Below, one piece after another: positions 17,573 to 26,406 of a stretch of DNA of 64,000 nt. Source of the DNA: Rhodoferax_B ferrireducens_A. GTDB lineage: Bacteria > Pseudomonadota > Gammaproteobacteria > Burkholderiales > Burkholderiaceae_C. The DNA lies in assembly GCF_031458075.1 (NCBI RefSeq), contig NZ_JAVDXT010000001.1, positions 310,001-374,000 on the forward strand. The letters run 5' to 3'. Within the stretch, counting starts at the first letter, position 1, and the number at the start of each line of letters is the position of its first letter. Under the pieces are notes generated by a model. It searched no databases. It was not told the DNA's origin and saw only the letters and a list, made by a program, of their open reading frames with translations. The position numbers were made by a program, and so were the translations under genes.

Positions 17573-17701
17573 ATGGAGCCCGCTACGGCGCAGTGGAAGG
17601 CGGGCGATGCCTATCTGGGGCCTATCAAGCGCATCAGCGACGACCAAGACCGTCTCCAATGGGAGCTCTTTAAAGCCGGATGGGAATGCTGCTGCCGGTA
17701 G
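17573..17701 (+). pseudogene. GC-rich gene remnant of unknown origin
   Basis: A 42-residue frame (MEPATAQWKAGDAYLGPIKR, then a charged stretch ending in CCCR) has normal local codon composition but no Shine-Dalgarno and no recognisable family. It lies just downstream of the catabolic operon and stops where the DNA becomes AT-rich. I read it as what is left of a gene cut by the event that brought in the beta-propeller gene. It could also be a short genuine peptide. Confidence 0.35.
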
Positions 17702-18669
17702 ATATTAATTTTTGCCTGTCTGCGGGGAGTTTGTCTGCCAAAAACAATATCGCCATTGCTGGTCACCGGAAGTGGGCCAAATTGGCTTACGACCAGCAGG
17801 GCACCATTGGGCGAATATGCGATGCCGTGTGGAAACCGCATGTGTGCATCAGGATTCTCGAGTGCCTGGGTCGGTCGTTTTTCCGTGATGCGGTTATTTG
17901 TGCAATCAAAAGAATACGACGTGACGTAATCTGCTTCGCTGTTAGATACGGTGATGCTGTTCCCATCGCGCGACACCTTGATATCCTCCGGTCTAGCCAA
18001 ACGGGTTGCTTCGCCTTCGAAAGTCTGTGTGGGAACAGGATTGATGCGACCTGTCTGGCGATCAAAATCGTAAATGCAGATGCAATTCAGATCTGAATAG
18101 GTGACGAGTAAACAAGTTTCGTCCGGGGAAAATGCAATTCCTTTCGGAACACCCGGTAAACTTTCGTCTGGTATCCAGTCAAGAAGGCGAATCTCTGGGC
18201 CTTCGTCATCAAAGCTGAAAAGGCCGATAGCTTTTTGATGGGTATTTATCCAACCGAAAGCCACGGTTAAAAATTTACCCGATGGCGAAATATCCATGCC
18301 ATGGGGCTTCAAGGCCGCCAAGGGAGCAGGAAATGGGATGCAAGCAATCGGAAGCGATGCATACAGTTCATCTTCTCCGCGCTGGTAAATGGTGAATGTT
18401 GTGCTGCTCCAATTAATAACAATGATTTTTTTCCCATCTGGCGAGAAAACAACATGCTGTGGTGCATGGAGAAGTGCATCGGGGTGCTTGATAACTTGGG
18501 TAACGCGTGCTTGCCCGAATTTGTCAACCTTGAAGTTAATCAATTGATTAACCGATGAAAATGCCGCACAAAATAAATCCTCGCTGGGGTGAAAGGCGAC
18601 ACTGTTAATTAAGCTGTAAGCCCAAGAGTTGTTTTGTATGCAATCAATGGGCCGAGGTTCATACGACAA
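17611..18669 (-). CDS. YncE/lactonase-type beta-propeller protein, AT-rich, probably acquired
   Basis: 352 residues of repeated propeller blades with the repeat VVFSPDGKKIIVINW, DISPSGKFLTVAFG, IAFSPDETCLLVTY, IKVSRDGNSITVSN and IAYSPNGALLVVSQ (residues about 70-305). No signal peptide or membrane segment. Such propellers include 6-phosphogluconolactonase-like and surface proteins; the role is unknown. The gene is much more AT-rich than its neighbours, suggesting horizontal transfer. Its last 24 or so residues lie antisense in the GC-rich remnant 17573-17701, so the native C-terminus has probably been replaced by read-through. Confidence 0.7.
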   Translation of the reverse strand: MSYEPRPIDCIQNNSWAYSLINSVAFHPSEDLFCAAFSSVNQLINFKVDKFGQARVTQVIKHPDALLHAPQHVVFSPDGKKIIVINWSSTTFTIYQRGEDELYASLPIACIPFPAPLAALKPHGMDISPSGKFLTVAFGWINTHQKAIGLFSFDDEGPEIRLLDWIPDESLPGVPKGIAFSPDETCLLVTYSDLNCICIYDFDRQTGRINPVPTQTFEGEATRLARPEDIKVSRDGNSITVSNSEADYVTSYSFDCTNNRITEKRPTQALENPDAHMRFPHGIAYSPNGALLVVSQFGPLPVTSNGDIVFGRQTPRRQAKINIYRQQHSHPALKSSHWRRSWSSLMRLIGPR

Positions 18670-19074
18670 TATTGCTCTCCAGTTGCTTTATATTTTTTGT
18701 GTGCTCGTTCGGTAAAACTTATCGTAGTACGACAGACTTTTATGGTTTAGCGCTTGTGCGGTTACGAACGCTTACAAGGGTAGCCTGCGTTGTGTTGCCG
18801 GCCTATGGAGGTTTCTATCTAGTAACCCCTGTTTAAATCCCCATTTGGTGGATTAATTCACGTAGGCGTTGCCGTCAGAACGGCATTCCAGTCGACCAGG
18901 CTGACATCGGCCAGACCGGCGGCGCGCAACATGCCAGCGTTACTGTTGCAGCCAGTGGTGGGGCCAGGCATGCGGGTCTCTGTATGTGTAGAAGACCAGG
19001 TGCCTCCTGGCGGAACGGGCTCTAGGCGTGGGCCAAGTTGTCCGTGGTCTTGTCCTTGTGTGTGGCGGTTGGAT
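18670..19074. other. Gene-poor 405-bp gap with a possible short remnant
   Basis: The first 190 bp are AT-rich and show no gene. From about 18858 the composition returns to GC-rich, and a minus-strand frame (stop at 18858, ATG at 18971) encodes 37 residues ending AGLADVSLVDWNAVLTATPT. It has no recognisable family or clear Shine-Dalgarno and looks like the end of a lost gene. The composition break near 18840 probably marks the other edge of the acquired segment. Confidence 0.4.
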
Positions 19075-19221
19075 TCAGGCTGCCGGTGTATGGGTCGGCG
19101 TCTCTGAAAACCGGGCCTGCAGCGGGCTGAGTTCATCGCCCCGCGCCTGCTCCAGTACCGTGTATAGCGCGGGGCGGCTGCCGAGGTAGGCCAGAGTCGT
19201 GCGGCGGTGCAGGCTGAACAT
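19075..19221 (-). CDS. Small hypothetical protein downstream of cadR
   Basis: A 48-residue frame beginning MFSLHRRTTLAYLGSRPALY and ending SETPTHTPAA, with GGGAG 6 nt before ATG. Codon use is normal for this genome, and the frame stays open upstream towards the cadR stop, 70 bp away on the same strand. It has no cysteine, membrane helix or known domain. It could be a real small protein cotranscribed with cadR or the C-terminal piece of a decayed gene. Confidence 0.4.
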   Translation of the reverse strand: MFSLHRRTTLAYLGSRPALYTVLEQARGDELSPLQARFSETPTHTPAA

Positions 19222-19291
19222 AAGCGGCTCCCGAAGCAGCCCATGATTCTGCGGCGCCCGGCAAGCGGCGTCAAACCTCCGAACGCTTGCC

Positions 19292-19723
19292 TCAGCCCAG
19301 GTGGGTGTGCCGCTCGGGCCGTTCCTCGGTTTCCATGGCCGCCAGGCCTTGCAGGATGCCGCAGGCGTCCACCGCCTGTTCGCTGGAGCAGCGCTGGCGC
19401 AGGCTGCCCAGTTGCTCCTTCAGGTGCACCAGTTCGCGGATGCGCTCGTCCACATGGGCGATGTGCTGGTCGAATACCGCGTTGATGGCGCCGCAGCCTT
19501 CGGCCGGCTGGTCGGCCAGGCGCAGCAGGGTGTGGATTTCTTCCTGGCTCATGTCCAGCGCGCGGCAGTTGCGGATGAAGCGCAGCCGCTCCAGATGCTC
19601 GGGCCCGTAGACCCGGAAGTTGCCCGCCGTGCGGGCCGGGGCGGGCAGCAGGCCTTCTTTCTCGTAGTAGCGCACCGTCTCCACCGTGCATTGCGCGACC
19701 TGGGCCAATTCACCGATCTTCAT
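19292..19723 (-). CDS. cadR: Cd(II)/Pb(II)-responsive MerR-family regulator
   Basis: 143 residues from the start MKIGELAQVA. The N-terminal winged helix (IGELAQ...VETVRYYEKEGLLPAP) is followed by the dimerisation helix and a metal loop. Cysteines at 77, 112 and 121 match the CadR/PbrR ligands, and the tail ERHTHLG carries two histidines as in CadR. MerR-type activators bind the overlong spacer of the target promoter; a 19-bp spacer promoter lies between it and the divergent cadA. The ATG at 19723 is chosen because the upstream in-frame ATG (19816) would run across that promoter and into cadA. Confidence 0.9.
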   Translation of the reverse strand: MKIGELAQVAQCTVETVRYYEKEGLLPAPARTAGNFRVYGPEHLERLRFIRNCRALDMSQEEIHTLLRLADQPAEGCGAINAVFDQHIAHVDERIRELVHLKEQLGSLRQRCSSEQAVDACGILQGLAAMETEERPERHTHLG

Positions 19724-19743
19724 AAGGGTACTCCAGAAAGCGG

Positions 19744-19774
19744 TTGACTCTATAGTAGCTTCAGGTTGTGTAAT
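19744..19774 (+). promoter_or_regulatory. MerR-type cadA promoter with 19-bp spacer
   Basis: TTGACT (19744-19749) and TGTAAT (19769-19774) are separated by 19 bp, the lengthened spacer that MerR activators untwist. Between them lies an imperfect dyad, CTATAG...CTTCAGG. The position, in the 76-bp gap between the divergent cadR and cadA starts, fits control of cadA by CadR. Confidence 0.7.
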
Positions 19775-19799
19775 CGTTGCAAGTCTTCTGAAAGCCCCT

Positions 19800-22076
19800 A
19801 TGCCTACCCCTGCCAAGCACGACCACGCCCATGACCCCCATGGTCACGACCACTCGGACCATGGGCACGGCCATGACCATGGCGCGGGCGCTTGCTGCGC
19901 GGCCAGCGCGGTGCCGCTGGCCCTGCCCGCCGCGCCCAGCACTAGCGCCCAGGGCATGCAAACCCCGATCCGCATCCTGCAGATGGACTGCCCGACCGAA
20001 GAGGCCTTGTTGCGCAAGAAGCTGACCGGCATGGACGGTGTGGCGGGCATGGACTTCAACCTGATGCAGCGCGTGCTGACGGTCACCCACGCGCCCAGCG
20101 CCATTGAGCCCATCCTGCAGGCGGTGCGCTCCCTCGGCTTTACGCCCGAGATCGCCAACAGCGCCGCGGCCCAGGCCGCGCCCACGCCCGAGCCCGCCAA
20201 GCCCTGGTGGCCGTTGGTGCTGGCCGGTGCGGCGGCCATCGCCTCCGAAGCCGCGCACTGGGCCGGGTTGCCCGGCTGGGTGGCGGCCGTGCTGGCGTTG
20301 GCGGCGGTGCTGGCCTGCGGTACCACCACCTACAAAAAGGGCTGGATCGCGGTGCGCAATGGCAACCTCAACATCAACGCGCTGATGAGCATTGCGGTCA
20401 CTGGCGCGCTGCTGCTCGGCCAGTGGCCCGAAGCCGCGATGGTGATGGTGCTGTTCACCGTGGCCGAGCTGATCGAGGCCAAGTCCCTGGACCGGGCCCG
20501 CAATGCCATCCAGGGCCTGCTGCAGCTGGCGCCAGAGCGTGCCACCGTCCAGCAGGCCGATGGCAGCTGGAGCGATGTCGCCGCCAAGGCGGTGGTCGTC
20601 GGCGCGCGGGTACGCGTCAAACCCGGTGAGCGGCTCGCGCTGGATGGCCAGATCGTCAACGGCCGCTCCAGCATCGACCAGGCTCCTATCACGGGGGAAA
20701 GCCTGCCAGTGGAGAAGGCCGAAGGCGATACGGTGTTTGCCGGCACCATCAACGCATCGGGCTCGTTCGAGTACCTTGTGACGGCCGCAGCGGGTGACAG
20801 CACGCTGGCCCGCATCATCCATGCGGTGGAAGAGGCGCAGGGCGCGCGCGCACCGACACAGCGCTTTGTGGACAGGTTTGCCCAGGTCTATACCCCGGTG
20901 GTGTTTGCCATTGCCGTGGCCATTGCCATCCTGCCACCGCTGCTGATGGGCGGCGACTGGTTCACCTGGGTCTACAAGGCCTTGGTGTTGCTGGTGATTG
21001 CCTGCCCTTGCGCACTGGTGATCTCCACGCCGGTCACCATCGTCAGCGGCCTGGCAGCGGCAGCCCGCATGGGCATCCTGGTCAAGGGCGGTGTGTACCT
21101 GGAAGAAGGGCGCAAGCTCGTCTGGCTGGCGCTGGACAAGACCGGCACCATCACCCACGGCAAGCCCGCGCAGACAGATTTTGCGGTGCTGAATGGCGGG
21201 GTGGATGCCGAAGTCCGCAGCCTTGCCGCCAGCCTGGCCAGCCGCTCGGACCACCCGGTGTCCCGTGCCGTGGCCGAAGCCGCCCAACGGGATGCCGTTC
21301 CCTTGCACACGGTGGAGGCTTTCGAGGCGCTGCCCGGACGCGGCACCAAGGGGCTGATCGACGGGAATCTGTACTACCTGGGCAACCACCGCCTGGTGCA
21401 TGAGTTGGGCCTGTGCTCCGACGCGCTGGAAGCGCGTTTGTCGGAATTGGAAAAGCAGGGCAAGACCGTCATCTTGCTGGCCCGGGCCGACGCGGATAAC
21501 GGCGCTGAAATAGGTGTTGTCGGCCTGTTCGCCGTGGCCGATACGGTCAAGGACAGCAGCCGCCAGGCGATTGCAGAACTCCATGCGCTCGGCATCAAGA
21601 CCATCATGCTCACGGGCGACAACGTCCACACGGCCAAGGCGATTGCCGAGCAGGTGGGCATCGACGAAGCCCGCGGCGATCTGCTGCCCGAAGACAAGCT
21701 GAAGGCCATTGAAAGCAAGCTGGGCCAAGACAGCGCGGTCGGCATGGTCGGCGACGGCATCAACGATGCGCCGGCCCTGGCGCGCGCCGACATTGGCTTT
21801 GCCATGGGCGCCGCCGGCACCGGCACGGCCATCGAAACCGCCGACGTAGCCCTGATGGATGACGACCTGCGCAAGCTGCCGCGCTTTGTCCGCCTGTCGC
21901 GCAAAACCCATGCGCTGCTGGTGCAGAACATCGTGCTGGCGCTGGGCATCAAGGCGGTGTTTCTGGTCTTGACGCTGACCGGCCAGGGAACGATGTGGAT
22001 GGCGGTGTTTGCCGATGTGGGGGCTAGCTTGCTGGTGGTGGCGAATGGCTTGCGGTTGGTGCGCTTTCGGGGGTAG
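19800..22076 (+). CDS. cadA: Cd/Zn/Pb-translocating P1B-type ATPase
   Basis: 758 residues. The N-terminus is a histidine-rich metal sponge (HDHAHDPHGHDHSDHGHGH) followed by an HMA-like domain whose motif is MDCPTEE, with one Cys and a Glu instead of the usual CxxC. Eight membrane segments follow, with CPC in the sixth (C402/C404), the phosphorylated aspartate D446 in DKTGTIT, TGES in the actuator domain and GDGINDAPALA in the hinge. It exports divalent soft metals from the cytoplasm. It is divergent from cadR and shares its promoter region. Confidence 0.94.
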   Translation: MPTPAKHDHAHDPHGHDHSDHGHGHDHGAGACCAASAVPLALPAAPSTSAQGMQTPIRILQMDCPTEEALLRKKLTGMDGVAGMDFNLMQRVLTVTHAPSAIEPILQAVRSLGFTPEIANSAAAQAAPTPEPAKPWWPLVLAGAAAIASEAAHWAGLPGWVAAVLALAAVLACGTTTYKKGWIAVRNGNLNINALMSIAVTGALLLGQWPEAAMVMVLFTVAELIEAKSLDRARNAIQGLLQLAPERATVQQADGSWSDVAAKAVVVGARVRVKPGERLALDGQIVNGRSSIDQAPITGESLPVEKAEGDTVFAGTINASGSFEYLVTAAAGDSTLARIIHAVEEAQGARAPTQRFVDRFAQVYTPVVFAIAVAIAILPPLLMGGDWFTWVYKALVLLVIACPCALVISTPVTIVSGLAAAARMGILVKGGVYLEEGRKLVWLALDKTGTITHGKPAQTDFAVLNGGVDAEVRSLAASLASRSDHPVSRAVAEAAQRDAVPLHTVEAFEALPGRGTKGLIDGNLYYLGNHRLVHELGLCSDALEARLSELEKQGKTVILLARADADNGAEIGVVGLFAVADTVKDSSRQAIAELHALGIKTIMLTGDNVHTAKAIAEQVGIDEARGDLLPEDKLKAIESKLGQDSAVGMVGDGINDAPALARADIGFAMGAAGTGTAIETADVALMDDDLRKLPRFVRLSRKTHALLVQNIVLALGIKAVFLVLTLTGQGTMWMAVFADVGASLLVVANGLRLVRFRG

Positions 22077-22098
22077 GTTGTGGGTTTTATGTGCGCTG

Positions 22099-22123
22099 CT
22101 GGCCGGGGTGTGCGCCCGGCCAG
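22099..22123 (+). terminator. Possible terminator hairpin after cadA
   Basis: CTGGCCGGG (22099-22107) and CCCGGCCAG (22115-22123) form a perfect 9-bp stem with a 7-nt loop, 22 bp after the cadA stop. No T-run follows, so it may be an RNA-stabilising or Rho-assisted structure rather than an intrinsic terminator. Confidence 0.4.
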
Positions 22124-22157
22124 GGATGCCAGTGGCACCCATAGCGCCTAGAGAAAA

Positions 22158-22222
22158 TACAAGCCAAATCGACCGCTAGCGCATACAAATACTGCGCTAG
22201 CAGCTATTATTTATGTAGCAAT
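22158..22222 (+). repeat. Two-hairpin intergenic element, copy C
   Basis: Best-formed stem 1 of the family: GCTAGCGCA (22175-22183) pairs perfectly with TGCGCTAGC (22193-22201). Stem 2 region GCTATTATTTATGTAGC follows. The element overlaps the 3' end of the convergent RND transporter gene and supplies its stop codon (22211-22213) and last two codons. Confidence 0.85.
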
Positions 22223-25200
22223 ATGACCCCGCCGCTTCAAATGCTTGCGCATCCACAGCAACAGGTCATCCACATAGGTAAACACCACCGGAATCACCAG
22301 CAGGCTCAGCACCGTGGAGGTGACCAGGCCGCCTATCACCACCACCGCCATCGGGCCGCGGAAGCTGGAATCGGTGCCCCAGCCCAGGGCGATGGGCAGC
22401 ATGCCGGCGACCATGGCGATGGTGGTCATCAGGATGGGCTGGGCGCGCTTGTGGCAGGCGTCGACCAGGGCTTCATAGCGGCCCATGCCTTGCTGGTGGT
22501 AGGCGACCACCGCGTACTCGACCAGCAGGATCGAGTTCTTGGTGACGATGCCCATCAGCATCAATAGGCCGATCACCGACGACATCGAGAAACCGCTGCC
22601 GGTGATCAGCAGCGCCATCAGCGCGCCGCCGATCGACAAGGGCAGGGCGGCCAGGATGGTGGCGGGCTGCATGAAGTCGTGGAACAGCAGCACCAGCACC
22701 GCGTAGATGCACAAGATGCCGATCAGCATGGCACCGCCAAAGCTGGTGAATAGCTCGGCCATGCGCTGGGCGTCGCCGGTGGCGATCTGCTGCACGCCGC
22801 TGGGCAGGTTCTGGATGGACGGCAGCGCCTTCACCATCTTGTCGACCTCGCCGGTGCTCAGGCTGCCGAGTTCGATGCTCAGGGTCACGTTGCGCATGCG
22901 GTCGAGTCGCGCCACCTGCGACGGGCCGGCGCCCAGCGACAGGTCGGCCACGGCTTCCAGCGGCACGGCGCCGGTACGGCCGGCTACGCGCAGCTGGCCC
23001 AGTGCGTCCAGGTCGGAGCGGGTGCTGTCGTCAAAGCGCACGCGGATCGGGATCTGCCGCTGGGGCAGGTTGAACTTGGCCAGGCTGGTGGCGTAGTCGC
23101 CATAGGTGGCCACGCGCACCACGCTGGCCAGGGTGTCGGTGGTCACGCCTTGCTCGGCCATGCGCACCGGGTCGGGCCGCACATGGATTTCGGGCCGCTG
23201 CAGGCTGGAGCTGTCGGTGATGTTGCCTATGCCTTGCAGCGTCCGCAGGTCCTTGATCAACGCGGCGGTAGCCTGGTTCAGCGCCAGCGCGTCGTCGCTG
23301 GCCAGGGTGACATCGAGTGACTGGCCGTTGCCTGCGCCCATCACGCCAACCCGGGTACCGGGCAGCACGCCCAGGCTGTGGCGGATGGCGGCTTCCACGT
23401 CGGACTGCGAGCGGGCCCGCGTGCCGCGCGGCGTCAGGCTGACGGTCAGCGAGGCCTCGTTCACCGTGCTGCTGCTGGCATCGCTGCTGGTGTCGCCGAT
23501 CACGGTGAACACCTGGGTCACCTCGGGCATTTTGGCGATCAGCGCCTGGGCCTGGGCGGCGCTGGCGCGGGTCTGTACCAGCGTGCTACCGGGCTGCAGC
23601 TTCAGCGAAATCGTGGTCTGGGCATTGTCCGAGGCGTTGATGAACGAGGTGGACAGCAGCGGCACCAGGCTGATCGAGGCGATGAAGAACAGGCCGGCCA
23701 GCAGCACCGTGCTGCGCCGGTGCGTCTGGCACCAGTGCACCATGGCCAGGTAGCGGCGCATCAGCGGGCCGTCCTGCTCCACGTGGGCCGGGCTGGGCTT
23801 GAGGATGTAGGCGGCCATCATCGGCGTCAGCAGCCGCGCCACCAGCAGCGAGGCCAGCACCGCCACCGACGAGGTGATGCCGAACTGCCGGAAGAACTTG
23901 CCCGGTATGCCGCCCATGAAGGCGGTGGGCAGGAACACCGCCACCAGGGTGAAGGTGGTGGCCACCACCGCCAGGCCGATTTCGTCGGCGGCTTCGAGCG
24001 CGGCTTGCATCGGCGTCTTGCCCATGCGCAGATGGCGCACGATGTTCTCCACCTCGACGATGGCATCGTCCACCAGCACCCCCACCACCAGCGACAGGCT
24101 GAGCAGCGTGATCAGGTTCAGCGAATAACCGAGCAGGTACATCACGATGAAGGTCGGGATGATGGACAGCGGCAGCGCCACGGCCGACACAAAGGTCGCC
24201 CGCCAGTCGCGCAGGAACAGCCAGACCACCACCACCGCCAGGATCGCGCCCTCGTACAGCAGGTGCATGGAGCCGTCGTAGTTGTCCTGCGTGGGGCTCA
24301 CGGTTTCGATCACCTCGGTGATCTGCACTTGCGGGTGGTTGGCGCTGAAGGTCTTGACCGCCGCGCGCACCGCCGCCGCTACCGACACCTCGCTGCTGCC
24401 GATCTGCCGCGTCACCTGGAAGCCGACCACCGGCTTGCCGTTCAGCGCCGCATAGGCAAAGCGCTCTTCGGCGGTATCGCTGACGGTGGCAATCTGGTCC
24501 AGCCGCACGCTGGTTTGCGTGGCGGCGGCGGTGGTGACGGGGATGGCCATGCCGGCCAGCTGCTCGGGCTGGTCGAGCCGACCCAGGGTGCGCACCGACT
24601 GGTTGCTGCCACCCAGGGTGCCGCGGCCGCCCGAGGCGTCGGTCTGCACCGCCTTGATCTGGCTGGACACGCTGCTGGCCGTCACGCCCAGGCCGGCCAT
24701 CAGCGCCGGGTCCAGGGTCACATGCATTTCACGTTCGACGCCGCCGACGCGGTTCACCGCGCCCACGCCCTTGGCCGACAGCAAGGCCTTGTTGATATCG
24801 TTGTCGACAAACCAGGACAGGTCGGACTCGCTGAGGTGCGGCGCGGCCACGGTGTAGGTCAGCAGTGCAGCCGAGCCCCGCGTGACCTTGGACACCACCG
24901 GTGCGGCCATCTCGGTAGGCAGGTCGGCGCGTGCGCCGTCGACGGCGTTGCGTACCTCGTTCAGCGCCACTTCGCTGTCTTTGTCTATGTCGAAGCTGAC
25001 GCTGATGACGGCCGCCCCGTCGGTGATGGTGGTGGTGATGTGGTCCAGGCCGGTCACCGAGGCCAGCTTGTCCTCGATCTTGCGGGCCACCTCGGTTTCC
25101 AGCTGGGCCGGGGCCGCGCCTTCCAGCGTGGCCGACACCTGGATGGTCGGCACATCCAGGTCGGGGAAGTTCTGTATCCCCAGCTTGTGCAGGCTGAACA

Positions 25201-25276
25201 GCCCGGCCGCGGTGAGGATGATGAACAGCAGGATCGCCGGGACGGGGTTGCGTATCGACCAGCTCGACAAGTTCAT
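22211..25276 (-). CDS. RND multidrug efflux pump, inner membrane transporter (HAE-1/AcrB type)
   Basis: 1021 residues, a full-length RND permease. It starts MNLSSWSIRNPVPAILLF (first membrane helix) and contains the proton-relay pair in GVLVDDAIVEVENIVRHL (TM4), the second-half helices (LIGILCIYAVLVLLF; GLLMLMGIVTKNSILLVEY) and large periplasmic loops. It exchanges protons for drugs or other toxic compounds and works with the adaptor and outer-membrane channel upstream, whose genes overlap by 4 bp each. Its 3' end is formed by repeat copy C. Substrate cannot be told from sequence. Confidence 0.94.
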   Translation of the reverse strand: MNLSSWSIRNPVPAILLFIILTAAGLFSLHKLGIQNFPDLDVPTIQVSATLEGAAPAQLETEVARKIEDKLASVTGLDHITTTITDGAAVISVSFDIDKDSEVALNEVRNAVDGARADLPTEMAAPVVSKVTRGSAALLTYTVAAPHLSESDLSWFVDNDINKALLSAKGVGAVNRVGGVEREMHVTLDPALMAGLGVTASSVSSQIKAVQTDASGGRGTLGGSNQSVRTLGRLDQPEQLAGMAIPVTTAAATQTSVRLDQIATVSDTAEERFAYAALNGKPVVGFQVTRQIGSSEVSVAAAVRAAVKTFSANHPQVQITEVIETVSPTQDNYDGSMHLLYEGAILAVVVVWLFLRDWRATFVSAVALPLSIIPTFIVMYLLGYSLNLITLLSLSLVVGVLVDDAIVEVENIVRHLRMGKTPMQAALEAADEIGLAVVATTFTLVAVFLPTAFMGGIPGKFFRQFGITSSVAVLASLLVARLLTPMMAAYILKPSPAHVEQDGPLMRRYLAMVHWCQTHRRSTVLLAGLFFIASISLVPLLSTSFINASDNAQTTISLKLQPGSTLVQTRASAAQAQALIAKMPEVTQVFTVIGDTSSDASSSTVNEASLTVSLTPRGTRARSQSDVEAAIRHSLGVLPGTRVGVMGAGNGQSLDVTLASDDALALNQATAALIKDLRTLQGIGNITDSSSLQRPEIHVRPDPVRMAEQGVTTDTLASVVRVATYGDYATSLAKFNLPQRQIPIRVRFDDSTRSDLDALGQLRVAGRTGAVPLEAVADLSLGAGPSQVARLDRMRNVTLSIELGSLSTGEVDKMVKALPSIQNLPSGVQQIATGDAQRMAELFTSFGGAMLIGILCIYAVLVLLFHDFMQPATILAALPLSIGGALMALLITGSGFSMSSVIGLLMLMGIVTKNSILLVEYAVVAYHQQGMGRYEALVDACHKRAQPILMTTIAMVAGMLPIALGWGTDSSFRGPMAVVVIGGLVTSTVLSLLVIPVVFTYVDDLLLWMRKHLKRRGHIAT

Positions 25277-26406
25277 GGCGTGGCCTTGCTGGTGCTGGCT
25301 TCAGCAGCCCACTGCACCGGGTCGCCGTCCTTCAGGAAGGCGCCGCCGCTGCGCACCAGCTGGGCTTGGGCACCGATGCCGCTGGTGATCTCCACCAGGT
25401 CGCCCTGGCGGCGCCCGGTCTGCACCTGGCGTTGGGCCACCTTGTTGGCGCCGTCTTTTTCGAACACATAGTTGTTGCCGTCGCGCTGCACCACGGCGCT
25501 GCTGGGCACGGTGAGGGCCGGGGCCTGGCCGGTATCGATCTCGCCGCGCACATACATGCCGGGGCTGGCCGCACTACCCACCGGTAAGTCGATGTACGCC
25601 AGGCCGTTGCGGGTGCTGCTGTCCAAGGTGGGGCCGACCAGGCGCAGCCGGCCGCTGATCTGCTGGCCGTCGGGCAGGGTGATCTTGGCGGTCTGGCCGG
25701 GCTTGAGCGCGCTCAGCTGCTTGCCGGTGATTTCGGCGCGCCATTCGACGCGGCGCTGGCGCACCAGCTGGAACAGCTCGGTGCCGGAGGCCACCACATT
25801 GCCCAGGGTGGCGCTGCGCGATGAGATTACGCCGTCGTCCACCGCCAGGATGCGGGTGTGGGCCAGCTTGATGCGCTGCGCCTCCATGGTCGCCAGCGCG
25901 GAATCCAGGCTGGCCTGGGCGGTCTGCTCGGCGATCACATACGAGGTGACCTGCTGCTCCGACAGGGCACCGCTGTCCTTGACGGCGCGGCTGCGGTCGG
26001 CCTCGGCCTTGGCCTGGGCCAGCTTGGCGCGGGCCTGGGCCACGGCGGCGTCTTGCGCGCGCAGGTCGGCCATGATGGTGTTGTCGGCCAATCGGGCCAG
26101 CAGCTGGCCGCGTTGGACCACGCTGCCGACGTCGACCAGTACCTCGGTCAGGCGCAGGCCGGCTTCTTCGCTGGCGATGGTGGCGGTTTGCCAGGCAAAC
26201 AGGCCGCCCGACAGCTGCAGGCTGCGGCCCCAGCTGGCCTGCTGCGGCTGCACGGCGCTGACCGACAGGCCGGCATTGGCGGTGGACGGCACGGCGCTGG
26301 CGGGTGCGGCGCGCGATTTCAGCATCCAGGCGCCGCCGGCCAGCAGCAGGACTGCGGCGGCCACGGCAAGAATGCGGTTGCGGGTAAGTTTGGGGGAGAA
26401 GGTCAT
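25273..26406 (-). CDS. RND efflux periplasmic adaptor (membrane fusion protein)
   Basis: 377 residues from ATG 26406. One N-terminal membrane anchor (ILAVAAAVLLLAGGAWML, about 12-29) is followed by the lipoyl-like half motif VLVDVGSVVQRGQLLARL, a coiled-coil hairpin (AQARAKLAQAKAEADRSRAV), the return lipoyl strand and a beta-barrel (GMYVRGEI, VPSSAVVQRDGNNYVF). It bridges the RND pump and the outer-membrane channel. The same frame stays open far upstream, but that part is antisense to or out of phase with the outer-membrane gene and is not coding. Overlaps both neighbours by 4 bp. Confidence 0.93.
   Translation of the reverse strand: MTFSPKLTRNRILAVAAAVLLLAGGAWMLKSRAAPASAVPSTANAGLSVSAVQPQQASWGRSLQLSGGLFAWQTATIASEEAGLRLTEVLVDVGSVVQRGQLLARLADNTIMADLRAQDAAVAQARAKLAQAKAEADRSRAVKDSGALSEQQVTSYVIAEQTAQASLDSALATMEAQRIKLAHTRILAVDDGVISSRSATLGNVVASGTELFQLVRQRRVEWRAEITGKQLSALKPGQTAKITLPDGQQISGRLRLVGPTLDSSTRNGLAYIDLPVGSAASPGMYVRGEIDTGQAPALTVPSSAVVQRDGNNYVFEKDGANKVAQRQVQTGRRQGDLVEITSGIGAQAQLVRSGGAFLKDGDPVQWAAEASTSKATP

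Noticed and set aside
18858..19691. 278-codon minus-strand frame across cadR and the gap below it
   Set aside because: Most of it is a shadow of cadR in another phase, rich in Arg, Pro and Gly. Only its last 37 codons are noted as a possible remnant.
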